Program-made: the position numbers and the translations under genes
Shown: positions 55,059-64,000 of the stretch, one piece after another
How the letters are laid out: the number at the start of each line of letters is the position of its first letter
How positions within the stretch are numbered: the first letter of the stretch is position 1
Notes under the pieces: generated by a model
What the model was told of the DNA's origin: nothing
The model's database searches: none
What the model saw: the letters and a program-made list of their open reading frames with translations, nothing else
Assembly: GCF_004683905.1 (NCBI RefSeq)
Contig: NZ_CP038438.1
Coordinates: 3,844,001-3,908,000 of the forward strand
Length of the DNA stretch: 64,000 nt
Direction of reading: 5' to 3'
Source: Pseudomonas fluorescens
GTDB taxonomy: Bacteria > Pseudomonadota > Gammaproteobacteria > Pseudomonadales > Pseudomonadaceae

Positions 55059-55628
55059 TCATTGCTGCCTCAACCGCTGCGCTACTTGCGCCACCCGCTC
55101 GCCCAGGTGTGCCGCCGTACGCCGGTCTTCGAGCGGCGGCGCCTGCTCGGGGGGCTGTTCGACATTGGATTGGGACATGGCCCCGAGCGCGCTGCCCAGA
55201 CGATTCAACTGTCCATCGAAGCAGCCCGCCACCGAGCGCGCCGGGAGCAGGTCGAGACCCACCCAGATCATCGAATGCTGCGCGGCGAACACCGCCATTT
55301 GCAGCAATGTATTGAGCTTGTCGCCGCACAGGCTTCCGGAATTGGTGAACCCGGCGGCAACCTTGTTGCGCCATGGTTTTGCCAGATAGAACGCCGCGCT
55401 GGCCTCCATGAAATGCTTGAAGCCCGCCGACGCGCTGCCCATGTAAGTCGGCGCACCGAAAATGATCGCGTCGGCGCGGTGCAACTCATCCCAATAGAAC
55501 TCGACTTCTTCTACCGCCACCAACCGACAGGTACTGCCCAAGTGCCGTTCGACGCCCTGCGCCACGGCTTCTGCCATGACGCGAGTGTGGCCATAGCCGC
55601 TGTGATAGACCACCACCACGTTGCTCAT
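55059..55628 (-). CDS. Flavodoxin-fold NAD(P)H oxidoreductase (WrbA-like)
   Basis: 189 residues. FMN-binding flavodoxin motifs: VVVYHSGYGHTRVMAEAVAQ at the N-terminus, then ADAIIFGAPTYMGSASAGFK and AAGFTNSGSLCGDKL. Probably an NAD(P)H:quinone or FMN-dependent reductase in the cytosol. Convergent with the AraC gene upstream on the plus strand. Confidence 0.88.
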   Translation of the reverse strand: MSNVVVVYHSGYGHTRVMAEAVAQGVERHLGSTCRLVAVEEVEFYWDELHRADAIIFGAPTYMGSASAGFKHFMEASAAFYLAKPWRNKVAAGFTNSGSLCGDKLNTLLQMAVFAAQHSMIWVGLDLLPARSVAGCFDGQLNRLGSALGAMSQSNVEQPPEQAPPLEDRRTAAHLGERVAQVAQRLRQQ

Positions 55629-55983
55629 TGCGCCGCCCTCCGCTCAGGTGCACTCCATTGCAGCCATCAGGTCCTGGCCTGAGGCCAGGCTTGATTCAGC
55701 GGATTTTTGGGGTTGAAGCGAACACAGACGAGTTAATCGTTGTTAATTGTCCGCGAGACAAAGCGCTGGTCTGAACATTGCAGCGAGCAAAAATGCCGAT
55801 CGCTGCATCACTTTCGAGCATTGCCGGCAATCTGCACGTTGCACTGACGCCAGAACCTGCGGAATATGTCCGCAAAACTGCGGATTAGAAGGCTTGCGTG
55901 CCGCTGACGCTGATCCGCGCTGCCCTTCACGGAGGCTTCACACGCCGTGGGCAGGATTATAAAAATTTCGCAGGAGTGAGCTG
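55629..55983. other. Gene-free region upstream of winged-helix/ATPase regulator
   Basis: 355 bases with no ORF of note. Contains the flavodoxin promoter and that of the following gene; TTATAAA (near 55955) could be a -10 box. AGGAGTGAG precedes the TTG start. Confidence 0.4.
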
Positions 55984-58791
55984 TTGAGTCTTCCCCCGAA
56001 TCAGGCCCTCGGTTTCGGCCCCTATCGGATTCAGCCCGGCAAACGGCTGCTGCTTGAAGGCGAGCAGCCGTTACGCCTGGGCCGACGTGCCATGGATATT
56101 CTGCTGATCCTGCTGGCGCATGCCGGCGATGTCGTGAGCAAGCAGCAACTGATTGCCGGCGTGTGGCCGGACAGCGTCGTCGAAGACATCAATCTGCGGG
56201 TGCACATGGCGGCGTTGCGCAAAGCCCTGGGCGATGGTCAGGGCGGGCAGAGATACATCGTCACGGTGGCGCAGCGCGGCTACAGCTTTGTCGCACCGAT
56301 CAGGCTGCAATCGATCGAACAGCACACCTGCGCAGAGACCGGCACCCGGCATAACCTGCCACTGCGCCGCACGCGAATGATCGGCCGCCAGCCGCTGGTC
56401 GACAGCCTGATCAGACAGTTGCCACGCCAGCGCTGCATCACGCTGGTCGGCCCCGGCGGCATCGGCAAAACCACCGTGGCCCTGCGCGTTGCCGAGCAGA
56501 TGATCGGCCACTATCGGGACGGTATCCGGCTGCTGGATCTGTCGCCGATCAACGACGCACGAATGATCTGCTCGCACCTGGCGGCCCTGCTGGATGTGGT
56601 GCCGCATGACAACGATCCGCTGACCCACCTCGTCAATGCGCTGCGCGAGCGCCAGATGCTGCTGGTAATCGACAATTGCGAACACCTGATCGACGCCATG
56701 GCACTGCTCAGCGAGAGCATTTTGCGCGGTGCGCCGCAGGTTCACATTCTGGCCACCAGCCGCGAGAGCCTGCGTGCCGAAGGCGAGTATGTGCAACGTC
56801 TCGAATCCCTCGATTACCCGCCGCCTATTGCCGTGCTTGATCGTGCGCAGGCGTTGAGTTTTTCGGCACTGCAACTGTTTGCCGAACGCGCCCTGGCCGC
56901 GCACGAGGGCTTTGAATTGAGCGACGCCGAGTTGCCCGATGCGCTTGAAATCTGTCGGCGTCTGGACGGCATTCCGCTGGCGCTGGAGCTGGCGGCGGCG
57001 CAGGTTGGAGAACTCGGCCTGCAGGGTTTGCTCAGCCAGCTGCAAGGGCGTCTGCCGGTAGTGGCGGCCGGCAACCAGAGCAGCGTGGAGCGCCATCAGA
57101 CGCTGCGTGCCACGCTGGACTGGAGCTTCAACCTGCTCACCGATTGCGAACAGACCTGCCTGCGCCGGCTCGGCGTGTTTCGGGGTGGCTTCACGCTGGA
57201 GTCCGCCGCTGCGGTGATCGGTGGACAGCAGATCCAGCCCGGCGAGGTGTTCGGTTCGATCACACAACTGGTCGCCAAATCGTTGCTCAACGTCGAAGTC
57301 GGTGACGAGGAAGTGTTCTATCGGTTGCTCGACACCACGCGCCGCTATGCCCTGGAAAAACTCGAGCAAGGCGCCGAACTCGCCGAAACCCGCGAACGCC
57401 ACGCTGAACGTTGTCTGGCGCTGATGTATCAGGCGCAGACCGATTGGGAAACGACCTCAACCGCCCTGTGGATCGAACGCTACGCACGCGGTCTGGAAGA
57501 CCTGCGCGCGGCGCTCGACTGGAGTCTGAACGGTGCAGGCCCCGATGATGTGGGGATTTATCTGGCCGCGACCTCGGCGCCCCTGTGGCAAGAGTTGTCG
57601 CTGCTCAAGGAATACGGCGGTTACGTGCGTCAGGCGCTGGCCCTGCTGGAAAACGCTGCCGAACCTTGCCCTCGGGTGAAGATCGCGCTGAAACTGGCGC
57701 TCGGCAGCGCCTGCTACCACACCTGGGGTGGTACCCCGGAAACCATCGCCGCATTCGTCGATGCCCATGCGCTGGCGCAAGCGTACGACGACGTGGCTGG
57801 CCAACTGCGTGCGGTGTCCGGGCACATGGCGGTCAACCTCAGCTGTGGCCACTATCGGTCGGCGCTGGAACAGAGCGAACAGTTCGATCGACTCGGCCTG
57901 CACGGCGACCCGCAGCTGTCGCTGAGCACACATCGCCTGCGGGTGTTGGCGCTGCATTACGCCGGCGACCAGCAGCAGGCACGCCTGCATGCCGAGCAAG
58001 TGATTCAGCGCATGGCGCAAAACGGCAACCCCAACCGCTTCACCCATGGCTTCGGCGTGCAGTACGACCAGAGCGTCGCCTCGCTGACGGTGCTGGCCCG
58101 GGTGTTGTGGCTGCAAGGTTTCCCTGAACAGGCCTGGCGTACGGCCAGGCAGGCACTGGACATCGCCGTGCAAATCAACCACGGCACCTCGATCTGCTAC
58201 ACCCTGGCGCTGGCCAGTTGCCTGATTGCTCATTACAACGGTGACCCGCAAAACGCCCGTGCTTTGCTGCAGCTGTTGCTGGAGCAGGCGCAGAAGCATT
58301 CCGTATTGCTGTTCTATCGCTGGGCACGGCAATACGCGCAGGTCCTCGACGCCGATGCCGCCGTGCCGATAGCGACCGATGACAGCGGTCTGATCAGAGA
58401 AATCATGGTGACCCTGGACAGCCGCTTTGTTGATGATGCGTTGCTTGAGCGGGCACACAGCGGAGCTGCAGGCTGGAGCACGGCGGAGATTCTGCGGGCT
58501 CGGGCCGATCGCATGTTGATTGAACAATCGGCTTGCCCCGACAGCAGCACCCGGCAAGCCGAAACGGTCTTGCTCCAGGCACTGTCGATCGCGCAAACCC
58601 AGGGCGCCCTGGCCTGGGAACTGCGCAGTGCTACTTCGCTGGCGCAGTTGTGGCAACGGCAGAACCGCTACCGCGAAGCACTGGAGTTATTGAACCCGAT
58701 CTATCAACGCTTCACCGAGGGCTACGCCACCCCGGACCTGCGCAAGGTGCGCTGGTTACTCGACGAGTTGAGCCGCCAACTGCGAGCCTGA
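55984..58791 (+). CDS. Winged-helix/AAA-type signalling regulator with TPR-like C-terminus
   Basis: 935 residues from a TTG with AGGAGTGAG upstream. Residues 1-105 are an OmpR-type winged-helix DNA-binding domain (LLILLAHAGDVVSKQQLIAG, VAQRGYSFVAP). Residues about 130-420 form a STAND/NB-ARC-like ATPase: Walker A VGPGGIGKTTVALR, Walker B LLVIDNCEHL, and VHILATSRESLRAEGE. The remaining 500 residues are helical repeats, TPR-like. This is the transcriptional-regulator architecture that activates target genes on ligand binding. Overlaps its convergent paralogue by 36 bases. Confidence 0.88.
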   Translation: MSLPPNQALGFGPYRIQPGKRLLLEGEQPLRLGRRAMDILLILLAHAGDVVSKQQLIAGVWPDSVVEDINLRVHMAALRKALGDGQGGQRYIVTVAQRGYSFVAPIRLQSIEQHTCAETGTRHNLPLRRTRMIGRQPLVDSLIRQLPRQRCITLVGPGGIGKTTVALRVAEQMIGHYRDGIRLLDLSPINDARMICSHLAALLDVVPHDNDPLTHLVNALRERQMLLVIDNCEHLIDAMALLSESILRGAPQVHILATSRESLRAEGEYVQRLESLDYPPPIAVLDRAQALSFSALQLFAERALAAHEGFELSDAELPDALEICRRLDGIPLALELAAAQVGELGLQGLLSQLQGRLPVVAAGNQSSVERHQTLRATLDWSFNLLTDCEQTCLRRLGVFRGGFTLESAAAVIGGQQIQPGEVFGSITQLVAKSLLNVEVGDEEVFYRLLDTTRRYALEKLEQGAELAETRERHAERCLALMYQAQTDWETTSTALWIERYARGLEDLRAALDWSLNGAGPDDVGIYLAATSAPLWQELSLLKEYGGYVRQALALLENAAEPCPRVKIALKLALGSACYHTWGGTPETIAAFVDAHALAQAYDDVAGQLRAVSGHMAVNLSCGHYRSALEQSEQFDRLGLHGDPQLSLSTHRLRVLALHYAGDQQQARLHAEQVIQRMAQNGNPNRFTHGFGVQYDQSVASLTVLARVLWLQGFPEQAWRTARQALDIAVQINHGTSICYTLALASCLIAHYNGDPQNARALLQLLLEQAQKHSVLLFYRWARQYAQVLDADAAVPIATDDSGLIREIMVTLDSRFVDDALLERAHSGAAGWSTAEILRARADRMLIEQSACPDSSTRQAETVLLQALSIAQTQGALAWELRSATSLAQLWQRQNRYREALELLNPIYQRFTEGYATPDLRKVRWLLDELSRQLRA

Positions 58792-60225
58792 CACCCAACG
58801 ACTGCGGCTGACGAAGCGCGCATGCCGACGCTCGTACTCGTTGGATTCACCGCTGCGTTCCAGTTGTTCGCGGGCGTATCGACGAGTGGTGTTGAGCATG
58901 CGATAGCGCAACCCGGCACTGCCCCGCTCCACCGCCAGCAAAGACTTCTGCGCCAACCGATCAATCATCAGGGCCAACGTCGACGGGGGTAATAGCGCGC
59001 AACTGATGACGCCCATCGCCGCATCAATGGCAAACGCCGTTTTGAAGACCGACAGGCGTTGCAGCACCCGCTGTTCCTGCTCACTCAGGTGCTGATAGCT
59101 CCAGTCCAGCGCGGCTTTCAGGGTTTGATGGCGTGGCACGGCAGTACGCCGACCATGGCTGAGCAGCTGTAAACAATTGTCGAGTTGAGACTGCAAGCCG
59201 ACCAACGCCAGCGCATCAATGTGCGCCGCCGCCAGTTCAATCGCCAGTGGCAGCCCATCGAGCCGCCGACAGATGTCGCGCACAGCATTGAGATCCTGTT
59301 CACGCAGGGTAAAACCCTGCTGCCGGGCTCGGGCACGACTGACAAACAATTGCACGGCCGAATAGCTCATGGTCTCTTCGACACTGCCCAACGCTGAGGA
59401 CTTGGGAATGGCCAGTGGCGGCAGGGTTTGCACGGTCTCCAGACTGGCCTGCAATGCTTCGCGACTGGTCGCAAGAATCGACAACCGTGGCGCGGCCTCC
59501 AGTAAACGTTCAACCAGAGCCTTGCAGGCTTCACGCAGATGCTCGCAGTTATCCAGCACCAGCAAGCTGTGACGCGCTGCCAGCGTGACGAGATCGGTTT
59601 CAAGGGTGTGCAACAGATAATCGAGCAGTGGCGTGGCGTCGTTGACTACCGCCAGGTCCACCAGCCAGACCCCGTCGCGAAAATGCTGTAACAGCAACTC
59701 TGCAGCACGCAACGCCACCGTGGTTTTGCCGACACCCGCAGGCCCCGTCACGGTCATCAATCGGCACAGTGGCAATTGCCGCACCATCGAGCCCACCACT
59801 GAATCGCGACCGGTCACCGGCGTCAGCCGCACAGGCAAGTTGTGTTGTGGCGCTTGCAGGTGTTCCAGGGCCACGTGCTCGAAATTGTCGCCGTGCACCG
59901 GAGCAACGAAGCTGTAGCCACATTGCGGCACATTGACGATGTAGCGCTGGCCGTTCTCACCGTCACCGAGCGCCCGGCGCAGGGCGGCAATGTGGACGCG
60001 AAGATTGATCTCTTCGACCACCGAAGTGGGCCAGACCCGTGCAATCAACTCTTCCTTTCTGACCACTCGGCCTGCACGCTCGACCAGCACCTGCAGAATG
60101 TCCAGCGCCCGCCCGCCCATGCGCAGTTGCCGATCCCCGTCGAGGATCAGCCGTTGGCGCAAATGAAAGGCGTAAGGGCCGAAATACAGGACTGACGCCG
60201 AGTGCAAATCGTTGAGGCTGTTCAT
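58756..60225 (-). CDS. Winged-helix/STAND ATPase regulator, short paralogue
   Basis: 489 residues. Same start architecture as the gene at 55984 (winged helix with LVERAGRVVRKEELIARVWP, VPQCGYSFVAP; ATPase Walker A TGPAGVGKTTVALRA, Walker B LLVLDNCEHL, ATSREAL) but ends after the ATPase/winged-helix part, lacking the 450-residue repeat domain. Convergent with the longer gene, its stop lies inside that gene's last codons. Either a truncation or a natural short version; the frame ends cleanly. ATG at 60225 (MNSLNDLH). Confidence 0.88.
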   Translation of the reverse strand: MNSLNDLHSASVLYFGPYAFHLRQRLILDGDRQLRMGGRALDILQVLVERAGRVVRKEELIARVWPTSVVEEINLRVHIAALRRALGDGENGQRYIVNVPQCGYSFVAPVHGDNFEHVALEHLQAPQHNLPVRLTPVTGRDSVVGSMVRQLPLCRLMTVTGPAGVGKTTVALRAAELLLQHFRDGVWLVDLAVVNDATPLLDYLLHTLETDLVTLAARHSLLVLDNCEHLREACKALVERLLEAAPRLSILATSREALQASLETVQTLPPLAIPKSSALGSVEETMSYSAVQLFVSRARARQQGFTLREQDLNAVRDICRRLDGLPLAIELAAAHIDALALVGLQSQLDNCLQLLSHGRRTAVPRHQTLKAALDWSYQHLSEQEQRVLQRLSVFKTAFAIDAAMGVISCALLPPSTLALMIDRLAQKSLLAVERGSAGLRYRMLNTTRRYAREQLERSGESNEYERRHARFVSRSRWVSGSQLAAQLVE

Positions 60226-60315
60226 GCCAACTATCTTGGCAGCCTGCGATGACGGCACAACCTTCACACAGGGCGCAGCACGGACATCCGGGTGCGCACA
60301 ACGGACAGAATCGCT

Positions 60316-61266
60316 CTAGCTGAACTGTTCGCGGTATTGCACAGGCGTAAGGCCAAGTTTTTCCGCGAACAACAGACGCATGTGCCGAACACTGCCAAAA
60401 CCACTCTTGTAGGCCACGGTTTTCAAAGGCAGGTCAGTGGTTTCCAAAAGATTTCGTGCGCAGTCGATACGCGCACTTTGCAGGAACTCCATCGGCGTCA
60501 TATTGATGTCGCGGACAAACGTCCGCGCGAAGTGCCGTGCACTCATGTTGGCCAATCCTGCCATGCGCTCGACACTGAACACTTCGTCGAGATGGTCCAG
60601 GACGTAATTCTGTACTCGGGTGATCGGTGTTTCCTGAGGCGCCACCGCCGCCATCAAGGGGCTGAACTGCGCCTGTCCGCCTTGACGTTTCATCACCACC
60701 AGCAGCACTTTGGCGACGTCCTGGGCCAACTTCTTGCCGTGATCCTGCGCCACCAGCGCCAGCGCCAGATCGATGCCGGCCGTGACCCCGCCAGAGGTGA
60801 TCAGATTGCGATCCTCAATGAAAATCTGGTCGGTGGCGACGCTCGCCCTTGGAAATGCCTTGATCAGGCGTTCGGTGTAGTTCCAGTGAGTGGTCACCCG
60901 ATAGCCGTCGAGCAACCCGGCATGGCCGAGCACGAAGGCACCGGTGCAGATCGAACCATATCGCTCGGCACAGGGCACCGCCGCTTTCAGCCAGGCCAGC
61001 AACGCCGGGTGTTTTTCGTTGTAAGCCCCCGGCCCTCCTGGCACCAGCAGCAAATCGTAGCGCTCAAGGGCTTGTTCGATATGCCGGTCGGTGTGTACCA
61101 GCACACCGTTGGACGCACGCAACGGCCCGCGCTCGGTGCCAAGGGTCGTCAGCTGATAGTGCGACTCCGGTTTCAAATAGCGATTGGCCACCGAAAACAC
61201 TTCCAGCGGCCCGGCCATGTCGAGCAGCAGAAAGTCGGGGAACAACACCATGGCCACGGTTTTCAT
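60316..61266 (-). CDS. GlxA family AraC-type transcriptional regulator
   Basis: 316 residues. N-terminal DJ-1/PfpI-like domain (VAMVLFPDFLLLDMAGPLEV, LLLVPGGPGAYNEK, SICTGAFVLGHAGLL) and C-terminal AraC HTH (FSVERMAGLANMSARHFART, LPLKTVAYKSGFGSVRHMR). Such regulators often control genes of amino-acid or isonitrile/aldehyde metabolism. Divergent from the pirin gene with 220 bases between, so likely its regulator. ATG at 61266. Confidence 0.92.
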   Translation of the reverse strand: MKTVAMVLFPDFLLLDMAGPLEVFSVANRYLKPESHYQLTTLGTERGPLRASNGVLVHTDRHIEQALERYDLLLVPGGPGAYNEKHPALLAWLKAAVPCAERYGSICTGAFVLGHAGLLDGYRVTTHWNYTERLIKAFPRASVATDQIFIEDRNLITSGGVTAGIDLALALVAQDHGKKLAQDVAKVLLVVMKRQGGQAQFSPLMAAVAPQETPITRVQNYVLDHLDEVFSVERMAGLANMSARHFARTFVRDINMTPMEFLQSARIDCARNLLETTDLPLKTVAYKSGFGSVRHMRLLFAEKLGLTPVQYREQFS

Positions 61267-61486
61267 GGGGTACACATCACTGATAATGAAAAATGGACGG
61301 ACAAGACTGGCTGAGCATTATGGCCAACTGCGACACAATCGTCGGAAAAAAATACGTGATCAAGCGCACACAACTGTCAACCAGAAAGGGACAGTATTTC
61401 AATTTCCATCTACTTATTACCCCGAAGAGTAAACAGTAACCTTCTCCTCACTCGGACGAATTCACGTCCCCCCAGGAGATTTCATC

Positions 61487-62209
61487 ATGCTGACTCTTCG
61501 CAAAGCCTCCGATCGTGGCCTCGCCAATCATGGCTGGTTGAAGTCGTTCCACACCTTTTCCTTTGCCAGCTACCGCGACCCGCGTGAACAGGGTTTTTCC
61601 GACCTGCTGGTGATCAACGATGACCGCGTTGCCGCCGGAAAAGGTTTCGGCCAGCACCCGCATCGCGACATGGAGATCTTTTCCTACGTGCTCGAAGGTG
61701 CGCTGGAACATAAAGACACGTTGGGCACCGGCTCGGTGATCCGCCCTGGCGACGTACAACTGATGAGCGCCGGCAGCGGCGTGGCGCACAGCGAGTTCAA
61801 CCATTCGGCCACCAAGCCCGTGCACTTTTTGCAGATCTGGATTGTGCCGGAGATCAGCGGCGCCAAACCGCGCTATCAACAGGAGCACTTCAGTGCGCAA
61901 AAAAAACGTGGTCGCCTGCAACTGATCATCTCGCCGGACGGCAGCGATGGTTCGCTGACAGTACGCCAGGATGCGCGGGTTTACGCCGGGTTGTTCGACG
62001 GCAAGGAAAGCGCCACCCTGAAACTGTCGGCCAACCGTTACGCCTACGTGCATGTCGCTCGCGGCAGTGTTGAACTCAATGGCCAGTTGCTGCAGGAAGG
62101 TGATGGCGTGCGGGTTCGCGAGGAACAGGCATTGACCCTGAGCAATGGCGTGGATGCCGAAGTCCTGGTGTTTGACCTGCGTCCGCAAGAGCTGCCGCAA
62201 ATGCCATGA
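61487..62209 (+). CDS. Pirin family protein (YhhW-like)
   Basis: 240 residues, bicupin. Metal-binding His residues in GFGQHPHRDMEIFSYVLEGA and SGVAHSEFN, with a Glu in the first block, as in YhhW quercetin 2,3-dioxygenase. Function in bacteria is generally redox or metabolic regulation; quercetinase activity has been shown for some. Ends in a strong bidirectional terminator. Confidence 0.92.
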   Translation: MLTLRKASDRGLANHGWLKSFHTFSFASYRDPREQGFSDLLVINDDRVAAGKGFGQHPHRDMEIFSYVLEGALEHKDTLGTGSVIRPGDVQLMSAGSGVAHSEFNHSATKPVHFLQIWIVPEISGAKPRYQQEHFSAQKKRGRLQLIISPDGSDGSLTVRQDARVYAGLFDGKESATLKLSANRYAYVHVARGSVELNGQLLQEGDGVRVREEQALTLSNGVDAEVLVFDLRPQELPQMP

Positions 62210-62231
62210 GGCATGGGTTTCCAAAGCCAAC

Positions 62232-62265
62232 AAAAACGGCCTTCGATTGAAGGCCGTTTTTTTTA
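62232..62265. terminator. Bidirectional Rho-independent terminator
   Basis: AAAAACGGCCTTCGATTGAAGGCCGTTTTTTTT: stem AACGGCCTT/AAGGCCGTT with A and T tracts on the two sides. Serves the pirin gene and the convergent minus-strand gene. Confidence 0.92.
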
Positions 62266-62682
62266 TTTTGGCAACACCGATGATGGCAACTCGGCAGGCT
62301 TGGCAGCACCGACATCTTTGCCCGCCTGAACCGCCGCCAAGGTTGTTTGTATCGCTGCATACAGGTTGGCCTGACTGGCGAAATAGCCACCCACGACAAT
62401 GCTGACCACACCAAACAGATGCACAGCCGTTGCCATCCAGACGTTGGCATTCACGGAACCCGCCTTTTTGAGCGCCTCTCTGGACTCGATGGCAATGCCT
62501 TGAATCATCGAGTCGTAGCGTTTATCCCGTTCGACCTGAATGCGCTCATTCGCCTTGTCTCGCTCTGCCTGGGAGCAAAGGAACTCTCGGATATCTGCAT
62601 GCACTCGCTCTACCCGAGCATCCATCCTTGCCTCGATGGTCTCGATCCTGGCGTTGAATTCTTCACGGCTGATAGCGTTCAT
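62263..62682 (-). CDS. Small coiled-coil membrane protein
   Basis: 139 residues. Residues 1-75 are a charged helix with heptads (EEFNARIETIEARMDARVER), then one TM (VWMATAVHLFGVVSIVVGGY) and a short Ala-rich tail. No recognised family. ATG at 62682; a longer frame to 62823 is not supported. Possibly a membrane-anchored structural or signalling protein. Confidence 0.7.
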   Translation of the reverse strand: MNAISREEFNARIETIEARMDARVERVHADIREFLCSQAERDKANERIQVERDKRYDSMIQGIAIESREALKKAGSVNANVWMATAVHLFGVVSIVVGGYFASQANLYAAIQTTLAAVQAGKDVGAAKPAELPSSVLPK

Positions 62683-62922
62683 GGCTTGTGTGTTACGACC
62701 TTTGCTCAATGTGTCGAAGCTTTGATATTGCTCGAATTCCCTGGCTTTCAATCCGATCCCCTTCCCTGGGTTAGCGATACCTTCTCTGGCGCACCGATTT
62801 CCTGGCGCTGCGAGTTGCATCAACCTTAGGACTGGCGCTCCAAGCCCACAAGCCGGCAGATTCTGCTGTGGATGTAGGGCGTTTCATCAGACGATGTAGC
62901 TTCTCCAAAGCGCTTTGAGCCG

Positions 62923-63798
62923 TCACTCATTCTCCAGTGCAAACGCCTCGACAATCTGCTCAATCACCGCCCTGACCCGTGCGGTGTGGCGCAAGTCCGC
63001 GTGGGTCACCAGCCAGACCTCATACGGTTGCGGGCGATTGCGCTCCGGCCAAAGCCTGATCAGGCCATCGCGCTCGCCCATGTATACCGGAATTTCTCCT
63101 ACGCCCAGGCCAGCCGCAATCGAGCGGCGTACCAGCAGACTGGAGCTCAGACTGGCGACAATCCGCCCGCGATGCAGCGGTTCGCAAACCAGCGTCATGT
63201 CCTTGTGCGTCTGCAAATACGGTTGGTAGACCACCAGATCATGGCCTTCGAACGCGGTACCCTGAGGCGGGATGCCATGGGCGTCGATATACGCCTGTGA
63301 TGCGAACAATCCCACGGGCCAGCGCGCAATCCGCCGCGCGATCAGATCGGGATTGTCAGGCCGGGTATTGCGCACAGCGATGTCGGCCTCGCGCTTGGCC
63401 AGGCTGAGGATCTGCGTGGAGGCGTCCAGTTGCACACGCACGTCCGGGTGCTGCGCGTGCAGGCGGCTAATGGCCGGGATCAGGAAGTCGATGGCCAGCG
63501 AGTCGGTGGTGCTGACGCGAACGGTGCCGGTCAGACGATCATCCAGGCCCTGAATCTGCCGCTCAAGTTCCAGCGCCGAATGCTCCATTTTTTCCACGCT
63601 TTTGAGCGCGGCCTCGCCGACCGCGGTCAATGCGTAGCCGTCGGAGGTGCGCAGGAACAAGGTCGCGCTCAGGGACTTTTCCAACGCCGTGATCCGTCGC
63701 CCGACGGTCGCCTGATCCACCCCCAGAACCCGCGCTGCGCCGCGTAAGGTCGACTCTCTGCATACTGCGAGAAATACCCGCGCATCATCCCAGTTCAT
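62923..63798 (-). CDS. LysR family transcriptional regulator
   Basis: 291 residues. HTH part VCRESTLRGAARVLGVDQAT, VGRRITALEKSLSATLFLRT; then a LysR effector domain. The N-terminal ATG lies 111 bases from the divergent MFS gene, whose promoter it probably controls. Confidence 0.93.
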   Translation of the reverse strand: MNWDDARVFLAVCRESTLRGAARVLGVDQATVGRRITALEKSLSATLFLRTSDGYALTAVGEAALKSVEKMEHSALELERQIQGLDDRLTGTVRVSTTDSLAIDFLIPAISRLHAQHPDVRVQLDASTQILSLAKREADIAVRNTRPDNPDLIARRIARWPVGLFASQAYIDAHGIPPQGTAFEGHDLVVYQPYLQTHKDMTLVCEPLHRGRIVASLSSSLLVRRSIAAGLGVGEIPVYMGERDGLIRLWPERNRPQPYEVWLVTHADLRHTARVRAVIEQIVEAFALENE

Positions 63799-63909
63799 GC
63801 TGCCCCCAACCGATGCGAATTTGCATCACTATAAAGCCAAATCGCTGCATTACCGCAGCAAAGATAGCCGATATCCTGAGCGCCATAGACCTTCCTCAGG
63901 AATGCTGTC

Positions 63910-64000
63910 ATGCGTACATCCACCTCAGCGTTACCGATTTTCTCGGGACTCTGCGCCAGCCTGGTCGGCATTGGTCTGGCGCGTTTTGCCTACACACCGC
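63910..64000 (+). CDS. YbfB/YjiJ family MFS transporter, 5' end
   Basis: Only the first 30 codons are inside the window: MRTSTSALPIFSGLCASLVG then IGLARFAYTP. The ..GIG.ARFAYTP... start is characteristic of YbfB/YjiJ-family MFS exporters. AGGAATG upstream of the ATG is a reasonable ribosome site. Divergent from the LysR gene. Confidence 0.8.
   Translation, partial: MRTSTSALPIFSGLCASLVGIGLARFAYTP

Overview
The window reads as a chromosomal segment of a Pseudomonas, most likely of the P. fluorescens species complex. The evidence is high-GC Pseudomonas-type coding, many REP/REPIN palindromes of the GTGGGAGC...GCTCGCGA type between genes, an HglS-type 2-oxoadipate enzyme, an orphan hcp-vgrG-rhs type VI secretion (T6SS) island and a UDP-glucuronate-based exopolysaccharide (EPS) cluster. 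This is inference from sequence only. No rRNA, tRNA, CRISPR array or transposase was seen.

Layout. 1-722: end of an hglS-like gene. 1094-15433: T6SS auxiliary island. A sigma-54-like promoter with upstream palindromes drives hcp; then come vgrG, a DUF4123 adaptor gene, a 1549-residue Rhs toxin gene and a CPCC-type immunity gene. Behind these lies an AT-rich graveyard or reservoir of at least four displaced toxin/immunity cassettes: an rhs C-terminal copy with its immunity gene, and three toxin tails each followed by an intact small gene, the last Imm50-like. Each displaced cassette is preceded by a copy of the same short repeat, about 75-110 bp. 15471-25000: VanW-like protein, a GT2 glycosyltransferase, small exported and hydrophilic proteins, an ABC exporter operon with a CrtC/AttH-type lipoprotein, and a phosphoethanolamine-transferase-like enzyme.

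25356-44215: one long co-directional EPS cluster, mostly coupled by ATGA-type overlaps. It encodes UDP-glucose dehydrogenase, a nucleotide-sugar epimerase, the initiating sugar transferase, a BY-kinase-like ATPase lacking the Walker A lysine, a Wza-like outer-membrane export lipoprotein, a Wzz/GNVR chain-length protein, three glycosyltransferases, a Wzy-like polymerase, a Wzx-like flippase, a NodB-type deacetylase, a glycosidase-like exported protein, two paralogous GNAT-like proteins, a FemAB/CelD-like acyltransferase and a YdjC/ChbG deacetylase. Together they describe Wzx/Wzy-dependent synthesis and export of a modified acidic polysaccharide.

44351-64000: ordinary accessory metabolism and regulation: a methyltransferase, LysR plus a secreted esterase, an MscS-type channel with a cyclic-nucleotide-binding domain, a YcaC/amidohydrolase/ABM-monooxygenase/DoxX group with a LysR, AraC and flavodoxin genes, two convergent winged-helix/ATPase regulators, a GlxA-type AraC regulator divergent from a pirin, a coiled-coil membrane protein, and a LysR divergent from a YbfB-type MFS transporter cut by the window end.
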